A DNA stretch of 64,000 nt from Harenicola maris (GTDB taxonomy: Bacteria > Pseudomonadota > Alphaproteobacteria > Rhodobacterales > Rhodobacteraceae). The notes under the pieces are model-generated. The model was not told the origin of the DNA. It saw only the letters and a program-made list of their open reading frames with translations, and did not search any database. The number at the start of each line of letters is the position of its first letter. Positions within the stretch are counted from its first letter, which is position 1. The stretch lies in assembly GCA_018524345.1 (NCBI GenBank), contig JADQAZ010000001.1, positions 1,364,001 through 1,428,000 of the forward strand, written 5' to 3'. Shown here piece after piece: positions 43,959-53,244 of the stretch. A program made the position numbers and the translations under genes.

Positions 43959-44603
43959 ATGACCCCGAGCGAAATGAGCAAATCCAACGAGGCCCTGTGC
44001 CGCATGGCCCCGGTTGTGCCGGTTCTGGTCGTCAAAGACGCAGCCCATGCCGCGCCCCTGGCGCAGGCTCTGGTCGCGGGCGGCCTGCCCGCCTTGGAGG
44101 TCACCCTGCGCACTCCCGCCGCTCTGGATGTGATCCGCGAGATGGCCAAGGTCCCCGGCGGCGTTGTCGGCGCAGGCACCCTGCTGACGCTGGACGATGT
44201 GCGCGCCGCCAAGGATGCAGGCGCAAAATTCGGGGTCTCCCCCGGCGCAACGGACGCCCTGCTGCAGGCCTGCGAGGACGAAGACCTGCCACTGCTGCCC
44301 GGCGCGGCGAGCGCGACAGAGGCCATGCGCCTGCTGGAGCGCGGCTATACCGTGCAGAAATTCTTCCCCGCTGAGGCCGCAGGAGGTGCCCCCGCCCTCA
44401 AGGCCATCGGCGCCCCGCTGCCGCAGATCAAATTCTGCCCAACCGGCGGCGTCAGCATGAAAAACGTGAATGATTACCTCAGCTTGCCCAACACGCTCTG
44501 CGTCGGCGGAAGCTGGGTCGCCCCCGCGAACCTTGTCGAGGCCGGCGATTGGGCCGGGATCGAGGCTCTGGCGAAAGAGGCCTCCCAGCTGACCGTCGCC
44601 TAG
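43959..44603 (+). CDS. eda: KDPG aldolase
   Basis: This 214-residue class I aldolase splits KDPG into pyruvate and glyceraldehyde 3-phosphate. It has the catalytic glutamate in LEVTLRT and the Schiff-base lysine in VQKFFPAEAAGG. CPTGGVS is the phosphate-binding segment. It completes the Entner-Doudoroff pair with edd and lies 9 bp after the PPOX gene. The ATG at 43959 has AAGG 8-9 bp upstream. Confidence 0.97.
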   Translation: MTPSEMSKSNEALCRMAPVVPVLVVKDAAHAAPLAQALVAGGLPALEVTLRTPAALDVIREMAKVPGGVVGAGTLLTLDDVRAAKDAGAKFGVSPGATDALLQACEDEDLPLLPGAASATEAMRLLERGYTVQKFFPAEAAGGAPALKAIGAPLPQIKFCPTGGVSMKNVNDYLSLPNTLCVGGSWVAPANLVEAGDWAGIEALAKEASQLTVA

Positions 44604-44620
44604 GGCGCTTCGCCCCTAGG
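44599..44620. terminator. Hairpin shared by two convergent gene ends
   Basis: CCTAGGGCG and CGCCCCTAGG pair with a single bulge and a 3-base loop. The hairpin covers the stop codons of both eda and the convergent gene at 44616. No T-run follows, so it is only a candidate terminator. Confidence 0.4.
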
Positions 44621-44894
44621 ACGAACGGCTAAACCGTCCGGCACGCCCGCCCCGACGCTTCGTTGGGGCGGCTTTGCCCGCCAAGCCCTCGCGCAGCACC
44701 GATTTCATCGGATGATCCTCCGGCTGCGCCGCGTAGTGATCCAGAACCCCCTGAATTTCCACGCTCTCATCCGCCCCCATCGGCAGGCCAAGGGCCCAGT
44801 CCAGAAAGATCACCCGGCATTCCGCCTCGGTGATCCCCTCTATCCGGAAACTCTCGTAAATCAGGCCCTTAGGGTCGTTTGCTGTGAAATCCAT
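44616..44894 (-). CDS. Conserved hypothetical protein downstream of glnE
   Basis: This 92-residue protein has an acidic N-terminal half (IEGITEAECRVIFLDWALGLPMGADESVEIQGVLDHYAAQPEDHPM) and a basic tail (TKRRGGRAGRFSRSS). The N-terminal half is probably helical. It starts 27 bp after the glnE stop and is likely in the same transcript. No family assigned; similar small genes follow glnE in related bacteria as far as I recall. Confidence 0.7.
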   Translation of the reverse strand: MDFTANDPKGLIYESFRIEGITEAECRVIFLDWALGLPMGADESVEIQGVLDHYAAQPEDHPMKSVLREGLAGKAAPTKRRGGRAGRFSRSS

Positions 44895-44921
44895 ATCGGG
44901 TCTTTCCTCGGTTACACGGCT

Positions 44922-47702
44922 CTAGGGTGCCTTCGCCCCCTGCTGCGTCAAAGCATGGCTGATAATGCGATCCGCCTGCGCGGCCAGCTGCGACATCTGC
45001 GCCAGAAGGGCCGACATATCCGCCGCTCCGGTCTCGCGCAAGATCAGGGCGCGGCCCGGCCCCGTCTCGGCCTCGCTCTCGCCGCCCAGCAGACGGGTGC
45101 AGGCCTGAAGCCGCGCCAAAAGCCCGTGGGTCTCGGTTAGATCCTCGGCCTCCTGCGCGGTGATCCAGCCGCTCTGCGCACCGGCGGCAAGCTGCTGCGC
45201 CGTGACCGAAATCGGCCGCCCTGCGGCAAGGGCACAGCTTTGGGCAAACAACTCGATATCCTGCAACATCCCCGGCCCCAGCTTGGCCTGAAGCACGCCC
45301 TTGCCCGCCGTGCCAGCGGCCCCCAGACGCGCCCGCATATCCGCCGCATCCTGCGCCAGCTCAGCCGGTTTGCGCGGGCGACTCAGCACGCTTTCCCGCA
45401 CCGCGCCAATCGCCTGGGTCAGCTCCGCTGGCCCCGTGACGCAGCGTGCCCGCGTCAGGGCACGGTGCTCCCAAAGCCAAGCGTCACCCCGTTGATATGT
45501 CTCGAAACTTTCCAGCGAAACCGCCACCGGTCCCTGCCGCCCCGAGGGGCGCAACCGCATATCCACCTCATAAAGCCGCCCCTGAGACATCGGCGCCGAA
45601 AGCGCCGTGATCAGGGTCTGCGTCAGGCGCGCGTAATAGGCCCGCGTCGCCAGCGGGCGCGCGCCCGCGCTCTCTGTCTCGCCGCAGGCGTCATAGATCA
45701 CGATCAGGTCCAGATCGGAGGTCGCCGACATCCGCCCCGCCCCCAAGGCGCCCATGCCCAAAATCGCCGCCCCCTTGCCGGGCGGCGGCCCGTGGCGGCG
45801 GCTGACCTCCTGCGTCGCCACAGGCAGAAGCGCCCCAAGCACCACATCGGCAAGGTCGGCATATTGCCGCCCCGCCTCGACCCCGCCGACGATCCCGCGC
45901 AGCAGATGCACCCCGACGCGAAAGTGCCATTCCTTGGTCCAACGCCGCGCGGCGTCGAGCTTTGCCTCGTAATCCGGCGCGGTCGCGACCTGTTTGTTAA
46001 GCGCCTCCTGCAGGGCCTCCGGCCCCGGCCAATCGGCAAAGAAATCCCCCGCGATCACACCATCGAGCACAGAGGCATTGCGCGACAGGTATTTCGCCAG
46101 CGTCGGCGCCGTGGCCGCGATATCCACGATCAAGCCAAGGAGTTCGGGGTTGGCCTGAAACAAAGAGAAGAGCTGCACCCCTGCGGGCAATCCACGCAGG
46201 AACCCGTCAAAGGCCCCAAGGGCCTCCTCCGGCCGCGGCGCGGCGGCAAGGCGCGAGAGAAGGTCCGGCTTCAACCGTTCGAAAATCGCCACGGCGCGGT
46301 CGGATCGCAGGGCGGGATAGGTCGTCCAGCGCTCCACAATCGGGTGCTCGTCAAGGTCATGCTCCGGCGCGGGCTGCGCCTGCTCCCCCGCTGGCCTCGG
46401 GGCAAAGAACCCCTCGGCCAGCCCCGCAACCGCCTCCAATCGTTCGGAAATCTCGCGCCGGAAGGCCTCCGTATCGCCCTGCCCGCTCAGGCGCGCGATG
46501 CGGTCGAACCCCTCTGGCGTTTTGGGCAGGGCATGGGTCTGCGCGTCATTCACCATCTGCAGGCGATGCTCCACCGTGCGATGCGCGATGTAGTGATCCT
46601 TAAGCAGGTCCGCAGTCTCCTGCGTCACCCAGTTCTTCGCGGCGAGCCTGTCGAGGCCCAGCATCGTCGGGCGCACCCGCAGGCTCTCGTCCCGCCCGCC
46701 GGCGATGATCTGCCGTGTCTGGGTGAAAAACTCGATCTCGCGGATGCCGCCGCGGCCCAGCTTCATATCGAACCCCTCAAGCGTCGCGCCATAGAGGCCC
46801 TTGTGATCGCGGATCGCCTGCCGCATAGCATGGGCATCCTCGATGGCGGCAAAATCCAGATGCCGCCGCCAGACAAAGGGCCGCAGACGGTCCAGATAGG
46901 CCGCGCCCGCCTCCAGATCGCCGCCGCAGGGACGCGCCTTGATATGGGCCGCGCGCTCCCATGTGCGCCCGATGCTCTCGTAATACCGCTCGGCGGCCTC
47001 CATCGCGACGCAGACCGGCGTCACCGAGGGGTCAGGCCGCAGGCGCAGATCGGTGCGAAACACATAGCCCTCGCCGGTTTTCTCGCCGATCAAGGCCGCC
47101 ATGCGCCGCGTCACCCGCACGCAGGCCGCCCGCACCTCGCCGAACTCATCGGCGTCATACTGGCTTTCGTCAAATAGGCTGATCAGGTCGATATCGGAGG
47201 AATAGTTCAACTCCCCCGCGCCCATTTTCCCCATGGCCAGCACCACAATCCCCGCCGTCGGCCCCGCATGTTCCGGCAGCTTGCCGCGTTTGACCTCCGC
47301 CGCAACAAGGGCCCGCAGGGCCGTGTCCACCGCCGCATCGGCAAGGTCGCTCAAGGCGCCCGTCACCTGCATCAGGGGCCATGCCCCGCCCAGATCGGCA
47401 AGCGCCGCCATCAGGGCCACGCGCCGCTTCGCCCGCCGCTGCGCCGAGCCAAGCTGCGCCAAAGGCACCGCGCTCAGCCCGCTGATCTCGGCCTCCACCG
47501 CGGCCTCGGGCGCCTCAAAGGCCCCCTCCAGCCAATCCGCCTCGTTCAGCATCAAGCCGCGCAGATAGGGCGACCCCGCCGCCGTGCTGATCACCAGCTC
47601 CTGCAGGTCACCGGGCAGGCTGGCAAAGCGGTCCTTGACCGCCCCTGCGGCCTCCGGCTCGAAGGGGATTGGACGGCGCGTTAACTTAGATGCAAGTGTC
47701 AT
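44922..47702 (-). CDS. glnE: Bifunctional glutamine-synthetase adenylyltransferase/deadenylylase GlnE
   Basis: This 926-residue cytosolic regulator adenylylates and deadenylylates glutamine synthetase in response to nitrogen status, working with PII. Two nucleotidyltransferase domains are visible. One has LAMGKMGAGELNYSSDIDLISLFD at about 154-178. The other has ILGMGALGAGRMSATSDLDLIVIYD near 645-670. GIREIEFFTQTRQIIAGG and LRPSGRQGPVAVSL are further landmarks. The start at 47702 is chosen over a longer open frame. Divergent from the YbaK gene with about 67 bp between starts. Confidence 0.96.
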   Translation of the reverse strand: MTLASKLTRRPIPFEPEAAGAVKDRFASLPGDLQELVISTAAGSPYLRGLMLNEADWLEGAFEAPEAAVEAEISGLSAVPLAQLGSAQRRAKRRVALMAALADLGGAWPLMQVTGALSDLADAAVDTALRALVAAEVKRGKLPEHAGPTAGIVVLAMGKMGAGELNYSSDIDLISLFDESQYDADEFGEVRAACVRVTRRMAALIGEKTGEGYVFRTDLRLRPDPSVTPVCVAMEAAERYYESIGRTWERAAHIKARPCGGDLEAGAAYLDRLRPFVWRRHLDFAAIEDAHAMRQAIRDHKGLYGATLEGFDMKLGRGGIREIEFFTQTRQIIAGGRDESLRVRPTMLGLDRLAAKNWVTQETADLLKDHYIAHRTVEHRLQMVNDAQTHALPKTPEGFDRIARLSGQGDTEAFRREISERLEAVAGLAEGFFAPRPAGEQAQPAPEHDLDEHPIVERWTTYPALRSDRAVAIFERLKPDLLSRLAAAPRPEEALGAFDGFLRGLPAGVQLFSLFQANPELLGLIVDIAATAPTLAKYLSRNASVLDGVIAGDFFADWPGPEALQEALNKQVATAPDYEAKLDAARRWTKEWHFRVGVHLLRGIVGGVEAGRQYADLADVVLGALLPVATQEVSRRHGPPPGKGAAILGMGALGAGRMSATSDLDLIVIYDACGETESAGARPLATRAYYARLTQTLITALSAPMSQGRLYEVDMRLRPSGRQGPVAVSLESFETYQRGDAWLWEHRALTRARCVTGPAELTQAIGAVRESVLSRPRKPAELAQDAADMRARLGAAGTAGKGVLQAKLGPGMLQDIELFAQSCALAAGRPISVTAQQLAAGAQSGWITAQEAEDLTETHGLLARLQACTRLLGGESEAETGPGRALILRETGAADMSALLAQMSQLAAQADRIISHALTQQGAKAP

Positions 47703-47769
47703 GGTGTTCACTCTTTCCTTCCCGACCGGTCTGGTCAATCCTCTGGCCGATCCATACGGGGGACTGAGG

Positions 47770-48252
47770 GTGAGCAAAAGTTTGAAACGTGTGGAGACCG
47801 CATTGAGTGCGGCAGGCGTTGATTACGACCTGCGCGAAATGCCCGGCGAGACGCGCACAGCCGCGCAGGCCGCCGAGGCTGCGGGTTGCCATATCGACCA
47901 GATCGCAAAGTCGATCCTGATGGCGGGACAGGGGAGCGGGGATTTGACCCTCTTCATCACCCCCGGCGGTCATCTGGTGGATGAGGCCATGGCCGAGGCC
48001 CTGACGGGAGAGGCCATGACCCGCCCCGATGCGAACAGGGTGCGCACCGTAACAGGCTTTGCCGTTGGCGGCGTGGCCCCCGTGGGCCACAAAACGCCGA
48101 TCGCCGTGTATTTTGACAGGGTGCTTGAGGGGTTTGACGTGATCTGGGCCGCCGCGGGCACACCGCGCCATATCTTTGCCATCGCGCCGCAGGTGCTCTG
48201 CGATATATCGGGCGCCAAGACAGCAAATTTCAGCGTTACTCCAAAGGCATAG
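47770..48252 (+). CDS. YbaK/EbsC-family aminoacyl-tRNA deacylase-like protein
   Basis: This 160-residue protein starts at GTG 47770 with GGGGG about 8 bp upstream. It has the YbaK-domain segments QIAKSILM, TRPDANRVRTVTGFAVGGVAPVGH and a PIAVYFDRVLEGFDVIWAAAGTPRHIFAI finish. YbaK proteins hydrolyse mischarged Cys-tRNAPro or related aminoacyl-tRNAs. The exact tRNA is not readable. Divergent from glnE. Confidence 0.88.
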   Translation: MSKSLKRVETALSAAGVDYDLREMPGETRTAAQAAEAAGCHIDQIAKSILMAGQGSGDLTLFITPGGHLVDEAMAEALTGEAMTRPDANRVRTVTGFAVGGVAPVGHKTPIAVYFDRVLEGFDVIWAAAGTPRHIFAIAPQVLCDISGAKTANFSVTPKA

Positions 48253-48259
48253 CCCGAAT

Positions 48260-48278
48260 ATGTAAAAATCTTTTACAT
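48260..48278. promoter_or_regulatory. Perfect palindrome upstream of the DUF2852 gene
   Basis: ATGTAAAA-ATC-TTTTACAT is a perfect inverted repeat with 8-bp arms, 91 bp before the DUF2852 start. It is AT-rich and stands out from the flanking sequence. It resembles an operator rather than a terminator. The regulator is unknown. Confidence 0.5.
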
Positions 48279-48320
48279 TGATCCTTGACCAAGGGGCATC
48301 CCATACCCATTTCTTTTAAT

Positions 48321-48335
48321 GTGAAAGACATTCAC
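48321..48335. promoter_or_regulatory. GTGAA-N5-TTCAC inverted repeat
   Basis: This second inverted repeat lies 34 bp before the DUF2852 start, where an operator overlapping the transcription start could act. It may be part of the same promoter as the palindrome at 48260-48278. Confidence 0.35.
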
Positions 48336-48368
48336 ATCACCCTGAACCCGAACGAAATGGAGAGTTAT

Positions 48369-48815
48369 ATGCACACAGCCACCGCAACCCCCGCCCGCCA
48401 AAGCGCGCCGCAGGCGACCATGGGCTGGTTTGCCCGCGCCGAGCAGTGGCTTGATGCGCGCGGCAAAGGGGCTTGGATCGCAGCCATGGTCCTCGGGTTC
48501 GTTTTCCTCTGGCCCGTCGGCCTCGCCCTTCTTGCCTATATGATTTGGAGTAAACGCATGTTCTCAAGTTCCTGCCGCGCAAAATCCGCCCGCCGTCCCG
48601 ACCGCCACCACCGGTTCCGCTCCTCTGGCAACAGCGCCTTTGACAGCTACAAGGCCGATACCCTCGCCCGCCTTGAGGACGAGCAGTCGAGCTTTGAAAG
48701 CTTCCTCGAGCGTCTGCGCGAAGCCAAGGACAAAGCGGAATTCGACACCTTCATGGAAGACCGTGCCAAAGCGGCGCAGCGCCCCGCCAATGACACGGAC
48801 GAAGAGGCCGCCTAA
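48369..48815 (+). CDS. DUF2852 membrane protein
   Basis: This 148-residue protein has a hydrophobic helix (about 32-54, WIAAMVLGFVFLWPVGLALLAYMIW) followed by a basic, Ser-rich stretch. A charged C-terminal helix contains ARLEDEQSSFESFLERLREAKDKAEFDTFMEDR. This organisation is typical of DUF2852 proteins. The start at 48369 has GGAGAG at a suitable distance. Function unknown; a membrane-associated regulatory or stress role is possible given the two upstream inverted repeats. Confidence 0.8.
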   Translation: MHTATATPARQSAPQATMGWFARAEQWLDARGKGAWIAAMVLGFVFLWPVGLALLAYMIWSKRMFSSSCRAKSARRPDRHHRFRSSGNSAFDSYKADTLARLEDEQSSFESFLERLREAKDKAEFDTFMEDRAKAAQRPANDTDEEAA

Positions 48816-48824
48816 TCCCCCCTC

Positions 48825-48855
48825 GGCAGGGCCCGCCCCCAATGTGGGCCCTGCC
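48825..48855 (+). terminator. Hairpin after the DUF2852 gene
   Basis: GGCAGGGCCC and GGGCCCTGCC form a perfect 10-bp stem with an 11-base loop, 10 bp after the stop. No T-run follows, so it is a candidate terminator or mRNA 3'-end stabiliser. Confidence 0.45.
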
Positions 48856-48918
48856 CCCCAATATTGAAACAGCATCCCCCGCTGACATTTTCCCTTCCTG
48901 TCCCTATATATGAGAGCC

Positions 48919-49371
48919 ATGACCTATTCTGATCCAAGCGGCCTGCCCGATCCCGAAATCCACGCGGATTTCTATGACAGCACCACATCAAAGCGCTTCT
49001 TTGCTTGGGTGATCGACTGTCTCGCCATCTTTTTCCTGACCCTGCTGATCATCCCCTTCACCCTGTTTCTCGGATTGCTGATCTTTCCGTTCCTGTGGCT
49101 GATGGTCGGGCTGGTCTACCGGATCGTGACCCTTGCCAACTGGTCGGCCACGCCGGGCATGCGGATCATGGCGATCGAGTTCCGCACCCTGCGCGGCACC
49201 CACTTTGCCCTTGGCGAGGCGGCGATGCACACGGGCATCTACACCCTCTCCCTCGGCAGCATCGTGGTGCAGGTGATTTCGGTTGTCTTGATGTTAACCA
49301 ATCCGCGCGGTCAGGGCCTTTCTGACATGATTGTCGGCAGCGCTGTTATCAATCGCGCGGCCAGTTTCTGA
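48919..49371 (+). CDS. RDD-family membrane protein
   Basis: This 150-residue protein has the RDD domain: FYDSTTSKRFFAWVIDCLAIFFLTLL (with R-x-x-A-x-x-ID), a second helix FLGLLIFPFLWLMVGLVYR, WSATPGMRIMAIEFRT and a final helix. RDD proteins are small membrane proteins, some linked to Na+ or Li+/H+ transport. GAGAG precedes the start. It lies 111 bp before bpt. Substrate unknown. Confidence 0.85.
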   Translation: MTYSDPSGLPDPEIHADFYDSTTSKRFFAWVIDCLAIFFLTLLIIPFTLFLGLLIFPFLWLMVGLVYRIVTLANWSATPGMRIMAIEFRTLRGTHFALGEAAMHTGIYTLSLGSIVVQVISVVLMLTNPRGQGLSDMIVGSAVINRAASF

Positions 49372-49481
49372 CAATTCCAGCTATTGTCTCCACAGGCAAA
49401 ACACTTCGCGATTTTCGGGGGGTTGGCCTGTGGACAACTGCCTGATAGCCTTACCCAAAGATAAATTTCTGGGCAGGGGCA

Positions 49482-50318
49482 ATGCGCCATACACTTCCGA
49501 TCGCGCCGCAGTTTTATGTGACGGCACCGCAGCCCTGCCCCTATCTGGACGGCCGGATGGAACGCAAGCTGTTCACGGCCCTGCAGGGGGACACCGCCGA
49601 AAAGCTGAACGATGCGCTGTCTCTGCAGGGGTTCCGCCGCTCGCAAAACGTGCTCTACCGCCCCTCCTGCGCCGATTGCTCGGCCTGTATGTCGGCGCGG
49701 ATCAAGGTGAATGAATTTGCGCCGAGCCGCTCGCAACGCAAAACCCTGCGCAAAAACAATGACATCGCCCGCGTCGCCAATTCCCCATGGGCGACAGAGG
49801 AACAATACGCCCTGTTCCGCAGCTACCTTGATGCCCGCCACGCAACCGGCGGCATGGCGGATATGGATATCTTCGAATTCGCCGCCATGATCGAGGAAAC
49901 CCCCGTCCGCAGCCGGGTCGTGGAATACCGCGACCGATCTCCGGCTGACGAGAGTGAGGGCGATCTTGTCGGCGTCTGCCTGACAGATGTGCTGCAGGAC
50001 GGGCTGAGCCTTGTCTATTCCTTCTATCAGCCAGAGATGACGGCGCAGTCCCTTGGCACCTTTATGATCCTTGATCATATCGAGATCGCCCGCGCCGCTG
50101 GCCTGCCCTATGTCTACCTTGGTTACTGGGTGCCGGGATCGGACAAGATGGGATATAAGGCGAACTTCAACGGGCTGGAAATCTTCAAAAGCGGGCGTTG
50201 GCAGGACATCGGCAACCCCAGTGATCACAGCAGCGAAACCCACCCGCTTTCCGTCGAACCCATCGCGGAACAGGTCGCGCGCATCACCCTGCCCGACCAA
50301 CGCTCAACCGATAAGTGA
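49482..50318 (+). CDS. bpt: Aspartate/glutamate leucyltransferase Bpt
   Basis: This 278-residue N-end-rule enzyme transfers leucine from Leu-tRNA to N-terminal Asp or Glu, marking proteins for ClpAP degradation. The cysteine-rich N-terminus is visible ([24 protein letters not shown]). The GNAT-like C-terminal half has [24 protein letters not shown]. It shares the arginyltransferase ATE fold. The following VOC gene starts 7 bp after it. Confidence 0.93.
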   Translation: MRHTLPIAPQFYVTAPQPCPYLDGRMERKLFTALQGDTAEKLNDALSLQGFRRSQNVLYRPSCADCSACMSARIKVNEFAPSRSQRKTLRKNNDIARVANSPWATEEQYALFRSYLDARHATGGMADMDIFEFAAMIEETPVRSRVVEYRDRSPADESEGDLVGVCLTDVLQDGLSLVYSFYQPEMTAQSLGTFMILDHIEIARAAGLPYVYLGYWVPGSDKMGYKANFNGLEIFKSGRWQDIGNPSDHSSETHPLSVEPIAEQVARITLPDQRSTDK

Positions 50319-50325
50319 CCGCCCT

Positions 50326-50715
50326 GTGAAGCAAGCAATTTCATCTGTGGCGATGGTTGTGCCGGACTATGACGAGGCCATTGCCTTTTACATCGAGAAG
50401 GTCGGCTTCGAGCTGGTCGATGACATCGACATCGGGCGCGGCAAACGCTGGGTGACGGTGCGGCCCAAAGGCGGCGAGACTGCCCTGCTTCTGGCTCTTG
50501 CCACAACGCCGGAACAGAAGGCCTCTATCGGCAACCAAACGGGCGGCCGCGTCGGGTTCTTTCTTGAGACCGACAATTTTCAACGCGATTACCTGAACAT
50601 GATGGCCAATGGCATCACATTCGAGGAGCCGCCGCGTCAGGAGCCCTATGGCCAAGTGGTCGTCTGGCGCGACCCTTTCGGCAACCGCTGGGACCTTATC
50701 GAACGCGCCGCATAA
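50326..50715 (+). CDS. VOC-superfamily (glyoxalase-like) protein
   Basis: This 129-residue single VOC module starts at GTG 50326. It has the paired beta-alpha-beta-beta-beta units (MVVPDYDEAIAFYIEKVGFELVDD and the later FFLETDNFQRDYLNMMANGI) and ends WRDPFGNRWDLIER. Such proteins often bind a divalent metal and act as dioxygenases or lyases. The substrate is unknown. It is tightly linked to bpt. Confidence 0.85.
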   Translation: MKQAISSVAMVVPDYDEAIAFYIEKVGFELVDDIDIGRGKRWVTVRPKGGETALLLALATTPEQKASIGNQTGGRVGFFLETDNFQRDYLNMMANGITFEEPPRQEPYGQVVVWRDPFGNRWDLIERAA

Positions 50716-50761
50716 CCCCGCGCCCTCAAACCCTTCCTTTAGAAACGAAGCACTCCCGCCA

Positions 50762-50857
50762 CCGCAGTTCGGCCTGCGGCCTCCTTTGGTGTTGGGCGTG
50801 GCGCGCGCGTGGCCAAAGGCCACGCGCGCGCCACCGGTCGGCCCGGCATCTGCCGGG
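50762..50857. repeat. Array of three consecutive hairpins
   Basis: Between the convergent VOC and dctM genes lie three hairpins in a row: 50762-50779 (6-bp stem), 50798-50834 (perfect 17-bp GC stem, AAA loop) and 50842-50857 (7-bp stem). It resembles the four-hairpin array at 29703-29832. No T-run is present. Confidence 0.65.
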
Positions 50858-50877
50858 TCGACACAAAAGGCGGTGGA

Positions 50878-53232
50878 TCAGTTCGGGATCAGGTTCGGCA
50901 CAATCGTCACGATCCCGGGGAACAGCCAGAGCAGCGCAAGCCCCCCGACCTGGATCAACACGAAGGGAATGATCCCGCGGTAGATATGCCCTGTCGTCAC
51001 CTCTTTCGGAGCAACACCGCGCAGATAGAAGAGCGCAAAGCCGAAGGGCGGCGTCAGGAAGGAGGTTTGCAGGTTCACCGCGATCATAATCGTCACCCAT
51101 TTCGGGTCCATCGTGCCGCCGTAGATCACCGGCCCGACGATCGGGATCACGATGTAGATGATCTCGAGGAAGTCGAGGACAAAGCCGAGGATAAAGAGCA
51201 CCAGCATCACGATCAGGAAGACCGTGAACTCCTGATCAAAGCTGCGCAGGAACTGTTGGATATAGTGTTCCCCGCCGAAGGAGATCACCACAAGGTTCAA
51301 CAGCTGGGAGCCGATCAGGATGGTGAAGACCATCGAGGTCACCTTGGCGGTCTCGCGCACCACAGGGCCAAGAACCTTGCCCTGCAACAGCACCCAGCAG
51401 CCATAGAGGATACCCGCCATGGCGAACAGGAAGGCCGCGCGCGCTACGATATAGGCGATCCATTGTTCGAAGTGCACGACCTCGGAGGTCACCCGCAGGT
51501 CGAAGTTCACCCCCACAAGGATCATCACACCAAGGGACAGGGTCGACCAGATGATGAACCGGCCGGATTTGCCCTGATCCTGTAGCTTGCGGTAGGCCGC
51601 CAGCATGATCGCCCCGCCTGCGCCCAAGGCCGCGGCTGGTGTCGGGTTGGTGATCCCGCCAAGGATCGAGCCAAGAACCGCAACAATCAGAACCAGCGGC
51701 GGGAAAACCACCCGCAGCAGCTCGTTGCGCCCCAGCATCCCCGCCGCTTCGCGGCAGGCATAAAGGCTCAGCGCCAAGGGGATCGCAAGGATGACCACGG
51801 TCATCCCCGGCGAGGTCAACGGGCCGATCAGGGTGATGTCAGCCAGCAGGCCCAGAACGATCCCGAAGGCCCCGATCAGCAAGGGGCGCGGGTTGGCCGA
51901 TGGCGCAACACCGCGCGCGACAACCAGCCAAAGCGCCATCATCAAAAAGCCGATGGCGATGCCTGTGCCGATCACGGGCGCGTCTGCGATCTTTTGCACA
52001 ACCAACTCGCTGCGCTCTTCGTCCGTCAGGGCGCGGGCCTCTGTGACGCCGCCGGCGTCATTGATCGCGCTCTGCTCGGCAAGTGCTGTGTTCCATGCCT
52101 CCTGCCCGTGCAGGTCGATCATGGCGGCGGCGCAGCTTTCGGAGACGGACGTCCGCAGGCTCGCGGTTTGCCCCGCGTCGGAGAAGCTGTCGACAATCAC
52201 CGACTGGCTGCCCACAACGCCGACCTGCCCCAGTGCGATCACACCGAAGATCAGGATCAGTGGCACAGCAAGGAACCATGTCAGCGCCTCGTTGCGGGTG
52301 ATCACCTCGGAGCTGGAGCTGCCCAGTTCCACCGGCGGCGCCTTGTCCGGGTTCAGCACCGCATAGCCAAAGGCATAGGCCGCATAGAGCACCGCCAGCA
52401 AAATCCCCGGCAGCAGAGCCGCCTGAAACAGCGTGCCGACGGAGACAACCGCGGGCTCGCCCAAAAGCGTAAGCGCATCGGAACAACCAACCTCCTGCGC
52501 GCGGTTCTCTTGTGCGGTGGAATAAAGGTCCCCCGCCAAGGTGCCGAGCAAAACGATCACGATAGAGGGCGGAATGATCTGCCCCAATGTCCCCGAGGCC
52601 GCGATGACACCGGTGGAAAGCTCGGGCGAGTAGTTGTTGCGCAGCATGGTTGGCAGGGCCAGCAAGCCCATGGTAACAACCGTTGCCCCCACGATCCCTG
52701 TGGAGGCGGCAAGAAACGCGCCCACAACAACGATGGACACCGCAAGGCCGCCGGGCAAAGGCCCGAAAACCCGCGCCATTGTCGTCAAAAGGTCATTAGC
52801 GATCTTGGAGCGTTCCAGCGTGATCCCCATCAAAACGAACATCGCAACGGCGAGAAGGGTCTCGATGGATTGGCCCGCAAAAACACGCTCGTTCATACGG
52901 TTCACGATAAAGGACAGGTTTCTGTCCATCGCCAGTTCCCAACCGCCGGGGAAGACCGGCTCGGACACCCGCGGCAGGTCGGGGTATCGGAAGGTCGATA
53001 TCGTATCGGGGTTGATGCCCTGCGATATCAGGGCCGCAAACCCTTCAGAGCTTTTGTCGATCGCTTGATGGATCAACAGGCCGGAACTGTCCAAAGCCGC
53101 GATAATCGCAAAGGAAATCACCGCCGCCCCTGCAATCGAAAAGGCCACCGGAAAACCCGACAGAATACCGCCGAACAGGCACAGGAAAACGATAATCAGG
53201 CCTACTTCGACGCCATCAAGTCCAAACAACAT
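50878..53232 (-). CDS. dctM: TRAP transporter large permease DctM, long form
   Basis: This 784-residue polytopic membrane protein has the DctM core: GGILSGFPVAFSIAGAAVISF at the N-terminus, GQIIPPSIVIVLLGTL, and the C-terminal LDFLEIIYIVIPIVGPVIYGG and LQTSFLTPPFGFALFYLRGV. Typical DctM is about 430 residues. Extra hydrophobic helices and a soluble insertion near 320-430 make this one almost twice as long. It forms the ion-coupled translocation unit with DctQ for the substrate bound by DctP. It starts 12 bp after dctQ. Confidence 0.92.
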   Translation of the reverse strand: MLFGLDGVEVGLIIVFLCLFGGILSGFPVAFSIAGAAVISFAIIAALDSSGLLIHQAIDKSSEGFAALISQGINPDTISTFRYPDLPRVSEPVFPGGWELAMDRNLSFIVNRMNERVFAGQSIETLLAVAMFVLMGITLERSKIANDLLTTMARVFGPLPGGLAVSIVVVGAFLAASTGIVGATVVTMGLLALPTMLRNNYSPELSTGVIAASGTLGQIIPPSIVIVLLGTLAGDLYSTAQENRAQEVGCSDALTLLGEPAVVSVGTLFQAALLPGILLAVLYAAYAFGYAVLNPDKAPPVELGSSSSEVITRNEALTWFLAVPLILIFGVIALGQVGVVGSQSVIVDSFSDAGQTASLRTSVSESCAAAMIDLHGQEAWNTALAEQSAINDAGGVTEARALTDEERSELVVQKIADAPVIGTGIAIGFLMMALWLVVARGVAPSANPRPLLIGAFGIVLGLLADITLIGPLTSPGMTVVILAIPLALSLYACREAAGMLGRNELLRVVFPPLVLIVAVLGSILGGITNPTPAAALGAGGAIMLAAYRKLQDQGKSGRFIIWSTLSLGVMILVGVNFDLRVTSEVVHFEQWIAYIVARAAFLFAMAGILYGCWVLLQGKVLGPVVRETAKVTSMVFTILIGSQLLNLVVISFGGEHYIQQFLRSFDQEFTVFLIVMLVLFILGFVLDFLEIIYIVIPIVGPVIYGGTMDPKWVTIMIAVNLQTSFLTPPFGFALFYLRGVAPKEVTTGHIYRGIIPFVLIQVGGLALLWLFPGIVTIVPNLIPN

Positions 53233-53244
53233 CTCTCGCGTCCT

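Noticed and set aside
45240-47177. A 645-codon plus-strand open frame antisense to glnE
   Set aside because: High GC content leaves opposite-strand frames open. The composition is Arg/Pro/His-rich with no recognisable domain, while glnE on the other strand is clear.
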